A DNA stretch of 64,000 nt from positions 1 to 64,000 of the forward strand of contig DWZP01000028.1 of NCBI GenBank assembly GCA_019117495.1. Direction: 5' to 3'. A program made the position numbers and the translations under genes. This document shows positions 1 to 6,959 of this stretch, one piece after another. The notes under the pieces were generated by a model, which was given only the letters and a program-made list of their open reading frames with translations, searched no databases and was not told the DNA's origin. Each line of letters opens with the position of its first letter. Positions within the stretch are counted from its first letter, which is position 1. The DNA is from Fusicatenibacter_A intestinipullorum. GTDB lineage: Bacteria > Bacillota > Negativicutes > Acidaminococcales > Acidaminococcaceae.

Positions 1-35
1 TCAGTCCTTTGCTCTACCAACTGAGCTACCGAGGC
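1..35 (-). tRNA. tRNA-Phe (probable), truncated at the window edge
   Basis: The reverse strand shows a 5' acceptor strand GCCTCGG, a canonical D-arm (GCTC...GAGC) and an anticodon stem start AAGGA followed by CTGA, where the window stops. The first two anticodon bases are therefore GA. With CT in front and this D-arm, GAA (Phe) is the usual continuation, but the third base is outside the window, so the identity is inferred. It lies 2 bases after tRNA-Asp and is very likely co-transcribed with it. Confidence 0.75.
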
Positions 36-37
36 AA

Positions 38-114
38 TGGCGACCCGGATGGGACTCGAACCCACGACCTCCGCCGTGACAGGGCGGCATTCTAACCAAC
101 TGAACCACCGGGCC
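38..114 (-). tRNA. tRNA-Asp (GTC)
   Basis: This is a complete 77-nt cloverleaf on the reverse strand. The acceptor stem GGCCCGG pairs with CCGGGTC through one G-U pair, followed by discriminator G and an encoded CCA. The anticodon loop is CTGTCAC, giving anticodon GTC, and the T-arm contains GGTTCGAGTCC. It is the first gene of a tRNA unit that continues into the truncated tRNA at the window start. Confidence 0.97.
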
Positions 115-132
115 ATAAAAGCTACATTCGAT

Positions 133-161
133 ATTATATGTTATTTACGGCCTACTGTCAA
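133..161 (-). promoter_or_regulatory. Promoter of the tRNA-Asp/tRNA-Phe unit
   Basis: The reverse strand has a perfect -35 TTGACA (156-161), a 17-bp spacer and a perfect -10 TATAAT (133-138). The predicted transcription start is near 126, about 12 bases before tRNA-Asp. Confidence 0.85.
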
Positions 162-186
162 CCCTTTAAGTTAAATTTATTACAGA

Positions 187-852
187 TTATTTAAAATTAA
201 GTAAAAAACCTTCCAGCTTTTCATCAAGCAGCGCCTCAAGCTGAGGCAGGCTCTTAGCGTCAAAATCCGTAATATTGTCAGGTTTCAGGGCATGCTTGGT
301 TTCGGCAAAAAATTCATCACGGAAACGGTTATACAAAAATACCAGCTGGTCGCCCGTGGCAAAATCCGTATAATCCAAAAAAATAATACTGCCGTTAATA
401 TATTCAATCGCGTTTTCGGGGCGTATAAAAAGCTCAAAGCGGCCTATCTTTTCCGGCAGCTTTTCACCGTACGTCCATTCAGGCAGGCCCGTTTCTTTAA
501 TAATCACGCCCAAATCGTGCCTTGTACGGATGTCTATATCATGCACCAGCGCAGGCAGTTTGTCCTTCACGTGTTCGGCAAAGCGCTCACGGTTGCGGAA
601 AAAATAACGTATATCGCGGTACTGGTGCAGCCCGGCAATTTTTACGGGCACATAGTCAAAAGTTTCGGATGTATAAGTTATATCCAAACGGCAGCGCACA
701 GCGTCATTGCGGTACGAAGCAATATTCAGCACCTGCCCGTCAATCGTGCGGTCCTGATGCAGGGTAAAACCGTTAATTTCCTCCGGCAGCTCTTTTAAAA
801 ACTCCCAGCCGTCCAGCGCCTCGCGGATTTCTTCTATACTCGGTTCGCTCAT
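187..852 (-). CDS. Hypothetical protein with two related halves
   Basis: I do not recognise this 221-residue protein. It has no signal peptide or membrane segment and is rich in charged and aromatic residues, so it is probably cytoplasmic. Two stretches resemble each other: residues about 22-50 (LPEEINGFTLHQD) and about 133-160 (LPEKIGRFELFIRP), each followed by a short beta-like segment. This suggests an internal duplication, perhaps two copies of one small alpha/beta domain. The start is ATG with AGGAGG-like bases upstream (GGGAGGATTTT). It lies just downstream of the amidase gene on the same strand and ends before the tRNA promoter. No function can be assigned. Confidence 0.75.
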   Translation of the reverse strand: MSEPSIEEIREALDGWEFLKELPEEINGFTLHQDRTIDGQVLNIASYRNDAVRCRLDITYTSETFDYVPVKIAGLHQYRDIRYFFRNRERFAEHVKDKLPALVHDIDIRTRHDLGVIIKETGLPEWTYGEKLPEKIGRFELFIRPENAIEYINGSIIFLDYTDFATGDQLVFLYNRFRDEFFAETKHALKPDNITDFDAKSLPQLEALLDEKLEGFLLNFK

Positions 853-888
853 AAAATCCTCCCAAAAGTAGTCTGCCCTTATTATACA

Positions 889-1479
889 CTATTTAGCCGC
901 CTGCGTTAAGACATAATCGCGCCTGCCAATAAACTGCCTGTACCACAGCGCTTTGCCGCGGATAACATTGCCGCCCGGCACAAGCCCGCCGTAAAGCGGC
1001 CTGTCCGGCAGATACCATAAATCCCAACGGGTATCCGGGTCGCCGCTGTGCGGGCCGTAGCCGTCAAAAAGTGCAGCTTCGCAGTGCGTAGTAACCGTAA
1101 GCAGCTTTATTTCAAACCCCAGCACATACGTAAGCACCGCCACGGTTTTGGCCATTGCTTCAATCTGCTGCTGGGTCGGCGGTTCTTTGCCAAAATCTGT
1201 TTCGCTTCCGCGGATGGCCGTTGCGCCTGCCGCACAGCACATGGCTATGCCGATGCTGCCAGTGTTGCGCCGCCAGGTATGCGCTTTAAGCTCTGTAAAA
1301 TCTTCGCAGGTTAAGTATAGCTCGCCGCCTGCACCGATGTTGATGTGGTAATCATCATAAACATCATCATAGTGCCCCGCCGTCCAGTGCAGGTAAATGC
1401 GGTTTATTTTACCGCGGCTGAGCTTTGCCACCTCCGCCAGCTTTTTGTAATCGATTTGAACAGGATTTACAACAATCAC
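889..1479 (-). CDS. N-acetylmuramoyl-L-alanine amidase (amidase_2/PGRP type)
   Basis: This is a predicted zinc amidase that cleaves the bond between MurNAc and L-Ala of peptidoglycan. Features of the amidase_2/PGRP fold are the early histidine in RIYLHWTAGHYDD, the segment TGSIGIAMCC, the second histidine in TTHCEAA and the aspartate in SGDPDTRWDL. The product is about 196 residues, a bare catalytic domain without an obvious signal peptide, so export or phage/cytoplasmic use is unclear. I chose the GTG at 1479 because GAGAGGAG lies 8 bases upstream. An in-frame ATG at 1512 has no ribosome site and would add 11 residues. It could also be a cell-wall recycling or AmpD-like amidase. Confidence 0.85.
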   Translation of the reverse strand: MIVVNPVQIDYKKLAEVAKLSRGKINRIYLHWTAGHYDDVYDDYHINIGAGGELYLTCEDFTELKAHTWRRNTGSIGIAMCCAAGATAIRGSETDFGKEPPTQQQIEAMAKTVAVLTYVLGFEIKLLTVTTHCEAALFDGYGPHSGDPDTRWDLWYLPDRPLYGGLVPGGNVIRGKALWYRQFIGRRDYVLTQAAK

Positions 1480-1740
1480 TTTAACAACTCCTCTCAGCCA
1501 TATAAACGCCATAAAAGCTAAAAAAATTTACCATAGCCAAAAATTTTTTAAATATTTTTTCGCCGCAGGTAAATTTTCGGGGTTAAAAATCCGTTTATGT
1601 GGGTGAGAGTTTCTTTTCTTGTTCTCTTTTTTGCCTGTTTTTTCTCTTGTTCTTTTCTTTGCCGTATTACGTTCTTACTTTGTTCAGTATAAGTTAAAAG
1701 ATTATTATATATAATCTACCTTGTTCCCTAAATTCTAACG

Positions 1741-1927
1741 TACGTAAGCAGTAAAACCCAATGGGCTTGTGAAAATGCAAGTGAGCAGGGAAAGCAGCAG
1801 TACGTTAGCAGTATTAACTGACAATCTTGTGCAAACAGGCACTATCTCTAAACTGAGATAGTGCCGTAAGCAGGGCTATGCCGTTAACCTTGCAGGCAGC
1901 ACTTAAAACACCTGCTGCCGCAAGCAG
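1741..1927. repeat. Four degenerate repeats about 60 bp apart, with hairpins between
   Basis: In the gap between the amidase and porin genes, the motif ACGTAAGCAG (variants ACGTTAGCAG, CCGTAAGCAG, CCGCAAGCAG) recurs at about 1742, 1802, 1864 and 1918. Three of the four copies are followed within about 15 bases by TTAAC- or GTTAAA-like bases. Hairpins lie between copies, including a perfect 11-bp stem GGCACTATCTC/GAGATAGTGCC near 1838-1865. No open frame explains the region. It could be a structured RNA on either strand; a plus-strand promoter candidate (TTGTTC...TATTATATATAAT) lies near 1680-1712. Confidence 0.5.
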
Positions 1928-1953
1928 AACTGTTAAAGCTGCTTACAAACAGC

Positions 1954-1985
1954 AAAAGGGAGCAGCCCTGAAACTGCTCCCTTTT
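1954..1985 (-). terminator. Terminator of the porin gene
   Basis: A 12-bp perfect stem AAAAGGGAGCAG/CTGCTCCCTTTT with an 8-base loop starts 35 bases after the porin stop codon. The flanking A and T runs make it look usable from both strands. Confidence 0.8.
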
Positions 1986-2020
1986 GAGAGAAATTAAAAA
2001 TTATTTACTGTATCTGCTAA

Positions 2021-3202
2021 TTAAAACATGAAGTACAGTTCGGAGAAGATGGTCTGTGCATCTTCATTAGTGGTCTGAGATTCCATATCCCAGTAGTTAA
2101 CCATGCCTACAATGTTTTTCGCAAAGGTATAGCTTACGCCTACGTTCCAGCCTTTATAGCCGTCAGCAAAATATTCGGCATCGGTAGTCGGCATAATGTA
2201 AGCGCTCGGGCTCTGGTCATAGTAGCCTGCATGAATGCCGTAGCTGCCCGGCTGGTCTGCTTCAGCGCCTTTCCATGCAAGGTCTGCCCACCAGCCGTCT
2301 TTACCTGCATTGTAATATTCTTTATCGCCGCGCATATATTCAGCGCTCAGGGTAAAATCGCCAAAGCCGTAGCTTGCGCCAACGTTCCAGATTTCTTTAT
2401 CCATATCGGAATTGGTTTTAAAGTATGCAACATAAGCATCAACATCGCCCAGCGCTGCTTCAATGCTGCCGATATAAATTCTGTCGTCGCTGTCCAGCAG
2501 TTTGCCTGCTTCTTCATCAACTTCTACGCTGTCATAAGCTTTGCCTGCTGCGGCAGATACTTTAATTTTATCACCATAGGAAACTTTAGCCATATCCAGA
2601 TTGGCATCAAGAATGTTGCCGCTGAAAGTTACTTCGTTGTAACGGCCTGCAACTACGTCAAGTCCGCCAACACGACCTTCTACATAAGCGCGGGCAAAGT
2701 CAATTTCATCATCGCCGGTTTCGTTACCAAAATCCTGATTGTTTTCAAACATACCGGTGTAGCTCCAGTCCTCATTAATCTGGCCGTTTACCCACAGACG
2801 GGAACGCAGAACGCTTTCGTTGCCGTTTACATCGCCGTCAACGTCGCGGTAAGAATAACGGATTTCACCGGTAACTTTTACATTATCAGCTTTCTTCTCA
2901 AGGTTTGCCACGCGTACGCCGAGGCTGTCGAGTTCATCAGCAAATTCGGCTGCCAGCTTATCAACGTTAGCGCCTTTGGCCATTGCTTTTGCTACAATCT
3001 GTGCCATTTCGTAGCGGGTCATAAGTTTGTCGCCGCCATAGGTGCCGTCAGGGTAACCGTCTACAACACCTTCTGCTGCCAGCTTGTTAACTGCATCATA
3101 AGCCCAGTGGCCAGCCGGTACATCACTGAAAGGGTTTGCGGCATAAGCGCTTGCGGTAACACCAAGAGCCATTGCCATTGCTAAAACTAAAGATTTTTTC
3201 AT
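2021..3202 (-). CDS. S-layer homology (SLH) domain porin, OmpM-like
   Basis: This 393-residue protein is an outer-membrane porin of the type that tethers the outer membrane to peptidoglycan in Negativicutes. Residues 1-21 form a signal peptide ending ASAYA. Residues about 23-80 form one SLH domain (NPFSDVPAGHWAYDAVNKL, then GVVDGYPDGTYGGDKLMTRYE). A short coiled coil (about 84-106) follows. The rest alternates hydrophobic and polar residues typical of beta strands and ends in aromatic YFMF, as expected for a Bam substrate. Family knowledge: the SLH domain binds modified peptidoglycan. It has its own promoter and terminator, so it is monocistronic. The leader is about 115 bases, and a short CTAAAAA/TTTTTAG stem sits right beside the ribosome site AGGAGG. 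Confidence 0.93.
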   Translation of the reverse strand: MKKSLVLAMAMALGVTASAYAANPFSDVPAGHWAYDAVNKLAAEGVVDGYPDGTYGGDKLMTRYEMAQIVAKAMAKGANVDKLAAEFADELDSLGVRVANLEKKADNVKVTGEIRYSYRDVDGDVNGNESVLRSRLWVNGQINEDWSYTGMFENNQDFGNETGDDEIDFARAYVEGRVGGLDVVAGRYNEVTFSGNILDANLDMAKVSYGDKIKVSAAAGKAYDSVEVDEEAGKLLDSDDRIYIGSIEAALGDVDAYVAYFKTNSDMDKEIWNVGASYGFGDFTLSAEYMRGDKEYYNAGKDGWWADLAWKGAEADQPGSYGIHAGYYDQSPSAYIMPTTDAEYFADGYKGWNVGVSYTFAKNIVGMVNYWDMESQTTNEDAQTIFSELYFMF

Positions 3203-3323
3203 TGCGGGTTCCTCCTAAAAACTTTTTAGAGAACGCCTGCCGCAAACTGCTTTTTATAACGCGAGTTGCCTTGTTTCCTCTGTTATTTCTTTTAACAGTT
3301 TACGCTTACGTAACTCTTTAGTT

Positions 3324-3352
3324 AGTATACGCTAACTTCGTAATTTTGGCAA
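3324..3352 (-). promoter_or_regulatory. Promoter of the SLH porin gene
   Basis: Reverse strand: -35 TTGCCA (3347-3352), 17-bp spacer, -10 TATACT (3324-3329). The predicted start near 3317 leaves an untranslated leader of about 115 bases, long enough for RNA-level control of a highly expressed porin. Confidence 0.75.
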
Positions 3353-3393
3353 CCCCTTTTGTGAAATTTTTGACACATTTTCCCAACTACAAA

Positions 3394-3424
3394 ATAACCC
3401 TGCCCTTTTTGCAGGCAGGGTTAT
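3394..3424 (-). terminator. Terminator of glmS
   Basis: The stem ATAACCCTGCC/GGCAGGGTTAT is followed on the reverse strand by TTTGTAGTT. It begins about 12 bases after the glmS stop and separates glmS from the porin promoter. Confidence 0.8.
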
Positions 3425-3435
3425 GGTTAAAAGCG

Positions 3436-5265
3436 TTATTCTACTGTTACCGATTTTGCAAGGTTACGCGGTTTATCTACATCGCAGCCTCTTGTAAGGG
3501 CGGCATAGTAAGCCAAAAGCTGCAAAGGCAGCACGGCCAGTATCGGCGCCAGCTCTTTATCCGCACGCGGAATGTAAATAACATGGTCTGCATATTTGGC
3601 AATGCTGTCATCACCTTCGAGGGCAATGGCAATAACCATGGCTTCACGCGCCTTAACCTCCTGCAAATTGCTTACGGTCTTGTCGTAAACATCTTCCTGC
3701 GTTGCCAGCACAATTACCGGCACACCTTCAACAATAAGTGCCAAAGTGCCGTGTTTAAGTTCACCGGCAGCGTATGCTTCAGCATGAATATAACTGATTT
3801 CCTTCAGTTTCAGCGCTCCTTCAAGGGCAACGGCATAATCCAGGCTGCGGCCAAGGAAGAATGCGTCCAGGCTGCTGCCGTAGTGGCGTGCAAAAACTTT
3901 AATCTGGTCAACATTTTCCAGCATGTCGTGCAGCTGTTCCGGAACCTTATGCAGGCCTTTTGCAAGTGCGTCCGCCTTATTGCCGTCCAGAGTTCCGCGC
4001 AGGCGGCCAACGTAAACCGCCAGCATTAACATTACCAAAAGCTGGGTGGTGTATGCTTTGGTGGAAGCAACGGCAATTTCAGGCCCTGCGTAGGTGTAAA
4101 CAACCTGGTCTGCCTCGCGTGCAATGGAAGAACCAACAACGTTGGTAACTGCCAAAGTACGGCTGCCAAGGCGTTTGGCTTCTTTTAAAGCTGCCAGGGT
4201 ATCAATGGTTTCACCGCTCTGGCTGATAACAATGGTCAGGCAGTTGGCGTCAACCAGCGGGTTGCGGTAACGGAATTCACTGGCGATATCCACTTCAACA
4301 GGGATGCGCGCCAGATTTTCCAGATAGTATTTGCCGACAATGCCTGCATGATAAGCCGTACCGCAGGCAACAATAAAGATTTTGCTGATGCCGGTAAAGT
4401 CTTCCGGAGTCCAGCCCAGCTCGGTAAAGTTAATTTCCGTGCCGTTTTCGGCTAAACGCCCGCGCATGGTATCTTTAATTGCTTTCGGCTGTTCGTAAAT
4501 TTCTTTCAGCATAAAATGCTCAAAACCGCCTTTTTCAGCAGCTTCGGCATTCCAGTTAACTTCAAAAACTTTTTTGGTAATCGGCGTGCCGTTAATATCC
4601 TGCACCCAAACGCCGTCCTTGGTAACGGTGGCAATTTCGCCGTCGCTCATAATATAGGTGCGGCGGGTTTTGGCAATAATCGCCGGAATATCGGAGGCAA
4701 TAAAGTTTTCACCTTCGCCAAGGCCGATAATCAGCGGATTGTCCTTTTTAGTGCAGATGAGTTTATCCGGCTCTGCCGCGCACATAAATACCAAAGAATA
4801 AGAGCCTTCAATGGTTTTTAAAACTTTTTTAACGGCTTCTTCCATATCGCCTTCGTAAAAATCGGCAAATAAATGCGCTACAATTTCCGTATCAGTGTCG
4901 GAAGAAAATTTCTGCCCTTTGGCAATGAGTTTTTCTTTTAGCATCAGGTAGTTTTCGATAATGCCGTTGTGTACAACAACAAAATCGCCGCTTTCATCCG
5001 TATGCGGATGGGAGTTGCGGTCGGACGGCCTGCCGTGAGTTGCCCAGCGTGTATGGCCGATGCCCATGCTGCCTTCGGGCATTCTGCCTTCCAGCTTATG
5101 GCGCAGGGCGTCAAGGCGGCCCACGCATTTTTCAACCCTGATTTTGCCTTTTTCGTAAACCGCAATACCGGCGGAATCATAACCGCGGTATTCCAGCTTG
5201 CTCATTCCGTCCAGCAAAAACGGCGCAGCCTGTGCATTGCCTACGTAACCAACAATACCACACAT
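3436..5265 (-). CDS. glmS: Glutamine--fructose-6-phosphate aminotransferase
   Basis: GlmS makes glucosamine-6-phosphate from fructose-6-phosphate and glutamine, the first committed step to UDP-GlcNAc. The 609-residue length is typical. Cys2 of MCGIVGYVG is the glutaminase nucleophile; HTRWATHG and the NGIIENY segment complete the class II amidotransferase domain (1 to about 240). Two SIS sugar-isomerase domains follow (GTAYHAG and ISQSGETIDT near residues 300-350; CTKAYTTQ-like and ALEGALKLKE segments later). The C-terminal VTVE tail is the conserved end. It lies downstream of glmM, the next enzyme in the pathway, but has its own promoter and a glmS ribozyme in its leader. Confidence 0.98.
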   Translation of the reverse strand: MCGIVGYVGNAQAAPFLLDGMSKLEYRGYDSAGIAVYEKGKIRVEKCVGRLDALRHKLEGRMPEGSMGIGHTRWATHGRPSDRNSHPHTDESGDFVVVHNGIIENYLMLKEKLIAKGQKFSSDTDTEIVAHLFADFYEGDMEEAVKKVLKTIEGSYSLVFMCAAEPDKLICTKKDNPLIIGLGEGENFIASDIPAIIAKTRRTYIMSDGEIATVTKDGVWVQDINGTPITKKVFEVNWNAEAAEKGGFEHFMLKEIYEQPKAIKDTMRGRLAENGTEINFTELGWTPEDFTGISKIFIVACGTAYHAGIVGKYYLENLARIPVEVDIASEFRYRNPLVDANCLTIVISQSGETIDTLAALKEAKRLGSRTLAVTNVVGSSIAREADQVVYTYAGPEIAVASTKAYTTQLLVMLMLAVYVGRLRGTLDGNKADALAKGLHKVPEQLHDMLENVDQIKVFARHYGSSLDAFFLGRSLDYAVALEGALKLKEISYIHAEAYAAGELKHGTLALIVEGVPVIVLATQEDVYDKTVSNLQEVKAREAMVIAIALEGDDSIAKYADHVIYIPRADKELAPILAVLPLQLLAYYAALTRGCDVDKPRNLAKSVTVE

Positions 5266-5289
5266 ATTAAAATCCTCCTAAAGGTTATT

Positions 5290-5440
5290 TGCCAGTTCTG
5301 CCGCAGCTGCTTTGTCCCCCACGTTGCCATGGGGCTTTGTCAGTCTGCTTACGGCCCGCAGCCGGCCGGGAGGCACCCGCTGACTAATCGATAAACCTCC
5401 GCCTCGTCTGCCGCCAAAAGCGGCACTTGCGCTTGGTTGC
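5290..5440 (-). promoter_or_regulatory. glmS ribozyme (glucosamine-6-phosphate-activated riboswitch)
   Basis: The glmS leader carries the conserved core on the reverse strand: AAGCGCAAGUGCCG (cleavage expected just before the first G, between 5433 and 5432), then GACGAGG, GGAGGTTTATCGA, GCGGGTGCCTCCCGG and GGCCGTAAGC, followed by a P4-like hairpin around GCCCCATGGCAACGTGGGG. These blocks occur in the order known for the family. When glucosamine-6-phosphate is plentiful the RNA is expected to self-cleave, destabilising glmS mRNA. The ribosome site AGGAGG lies just downstream. Exact ends are approximate. Confidence 0.93.
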
Positions 5441-5502
5441 TGCACATACATTTTGTGCCGCACAGGCCTGGCTGTCCCATGCGGCACCTTTGCAGCTACT
5501 TT

Positions 5503-5531
5503 ATTTTACTATATTTTTACAATGCGGTCAA
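5503..5531 (-). promoter_or_regulatory. Promoter of glmS and its ribozyme leader
   Basis: Reverse strand: -35 TTGACC (5526-5531), 17-bp spacer, -10 TAAAAT (5503-5508). The start near 5497 lies about 65 bases upstream of the predicted ribozyme cleavage site, which leaves room for a short 5' fragment. Confidence 0.8.
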
Positions 5532-5538
5532 TCTAAAT

Positions 5539-6879
5539 TCAGCCCAGCTCGCGCGTAACAACTTCGCCGATGCTGTCGGCAATTTTCTCCAGGCGCTCCT
5601 GCACGGGGCCTTCCGCCATAATGCGGATTAACGGCTCGGTGCCGGACGCACGCACGAGCACCTGCCCGTTGTCGCCCAGTTCATCCTGATATTTTTTGAT
5701 AACGGCTTTAATAGCTTCGTTTTCTTCCCAGCCGTATTTGTTTTTAACACGCACATTAAGAAGAATCTGCGGGTATTTGGTCATAAGCGCGCCGAGTTCG
5801 GACAGGCGCTTGTTGTTTTTAACCATTGCCGAAAGCAGCTGTACGGCCGTTAAAATGCCGTCGCCGGTTTTGGCAAATTTGCTGAAAATAATATGTCCGG
5901 ACTGTTCGCCGCCGAGGTTATAGCCTTCTTTCAGCATTTCTTCAAGCACATAACGGTCGCCTACATTGGTTTTTACGCAGCGCCCGCCATGCTCTGCCAT
6001 TGCTTTGTGCAGGCCAACATTACTCATAACGGTTGTTACAAGCACATTATCGTGCAGCTCTTTCTTTTTCATCAGTTCCAGCGCGCAGATAAGCATAATC
6101 TGGTCGCCGTCAAGCGGTCTGCCGGTTTCATCAACGGCAAGGCAGCGGTCGGCGTCGCCGTCGTTGGCAATGCCCACGTCTGCGCCTTCTTCCAGCACTT
6201 TGGCCTGCAAAGCCTCCAGATGCGTACTGCCGCAGCCATTATTAATGTTAATGCCGTTAGGCTGGTTAAAAATGGTAATAACATGCGCGCCCAAAGTACG
6301 CAGAATTACCGGTGCAATCAGGCTGTTGGCGCCGTTGGAGCAGTCCATAACAACCTTTAAGCCGTTTAATTTGGTCGGCGCTGTGCTGATGATATGGTCG
6401 ATATAAAGCTTATCCATGGCTTCTTCGTTAATAACGCGCCCAACGGAAGAACCGCTCGGATTCTTGCTGCTGTCGTGTTCTGCGGCAACCATGGCTTCAA
6501 TTTCATCTTCCACGGCATCGGGCAGCTTGTGCCCGGTTTGCGAAAAGAACTTAATGCCGTTGTCTTCAAACGGATTGTGCGAAGCGGAAATTACCGCACC
6601 GGCATTGGCATGCAGTTTGGAAGTTAAATACGAAACAGCCGGCGTAGGAATTACACCCAAAAGGTGCGCGTTGCCGCCCGCAGAACAGATACCTGCAGCA
6701 AGCGCAGCTTCCAGCATGGTGCCGGAAAGGCGTGTGTCGCGCCCAATAATGATTTTAGGATTGCGTGTTTCCCTGCCGAAGTAAGACGCAGCAGCGCGCC
6801 CCAGTTTAAAAGCAAGTTCCGGTGTAAGTTCCACGTTGGCAATGCCGCGTACACCGTCAGTACCGAATAAACGAGCCAT
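5539..6879 (-). CDS. glmM: Phosphoglucosamine mutase
   Basis: GlmM interconverts glucosamine-6-phosphate and glucosamine-1-phosphate in UDP-GlcNAc synthesis. The 446-residue protein opens with MARLFGTDGVRG. The active-site phosphoserine lies in ISASHNPFEDNGIK (about residue 101), the metal loop is NDGDADRC (about 240), and the sugar-binding GGEQSGH and phosphate-binding RASGTEPLIRIM segments follow in order. It is the last gene of the cdaA-cdaR-FAD protein-glmM run. In other Firmicutes GlmM is known to bind CdaA and lower c-di-AMP synthesis, so the neighbourhood couples wall precursor supply with c-di-AMP. Confidence 0.98.
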   Translation of the reverse strand: MARLFGTDGVRGIANVELTPELAFKLGRAAASYFGRETRNPKIIIGRDTRLSGTMLEAALAAGICSAGGNAHLLGVIPTPAVSYLTSKLHANAGAVISASHNPFEDNGIKFFSQTGHKLPDAVEDEIEAMVAAEHDSSKNPSGSSVGRVINEEAMDKLYIDHIISTAPTKLNGLKVVMDCSNGANSLIAPVILRTLGAHVITIFNQPNGININNGCGSTHLEALQAKVLEEGADVGIANDGDADRCLAVDETGRPLDGDQIMLICALELMKKKELHDNVLVTTVMSNVGLHKAMAEHGGRCVKTNVGDRYVLEEMLKEGYNLGGEQSGHIIFSKFAKTGDGILTAVQLLSAMVKNNKRLSELGALMTKYPQILLNVRVKNKYGWEENEAIKAVIKKYQDELGDNGQVLVRASGTEPLIRIMAEGPVQERLEKIADSIGEVVTRELG

Positions 6880-6959
6880 TTTAAAACCTCCATTTATATG
6901 TAAAGTTTAAATCTTTTCACCGCATGTATTATAGCAGGCTTTGCCTGAATAAGCAATAA

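Noticed and set aside
1540..1735. Possible purine-rich small gene after the amidase promoter region
   Set aside because: The stretch is a homopurine/homopyrimidine run with repeated AGAACAAGA-like words; no frame of useful length with a start and ribosome site exists.
1741..1927. A CRISPR array
   Set aside because: Although the spacing is near 60 bp, the repeats are only about 10 bases, degenerate, and lie between hairpins; no cas gene is present in the window.
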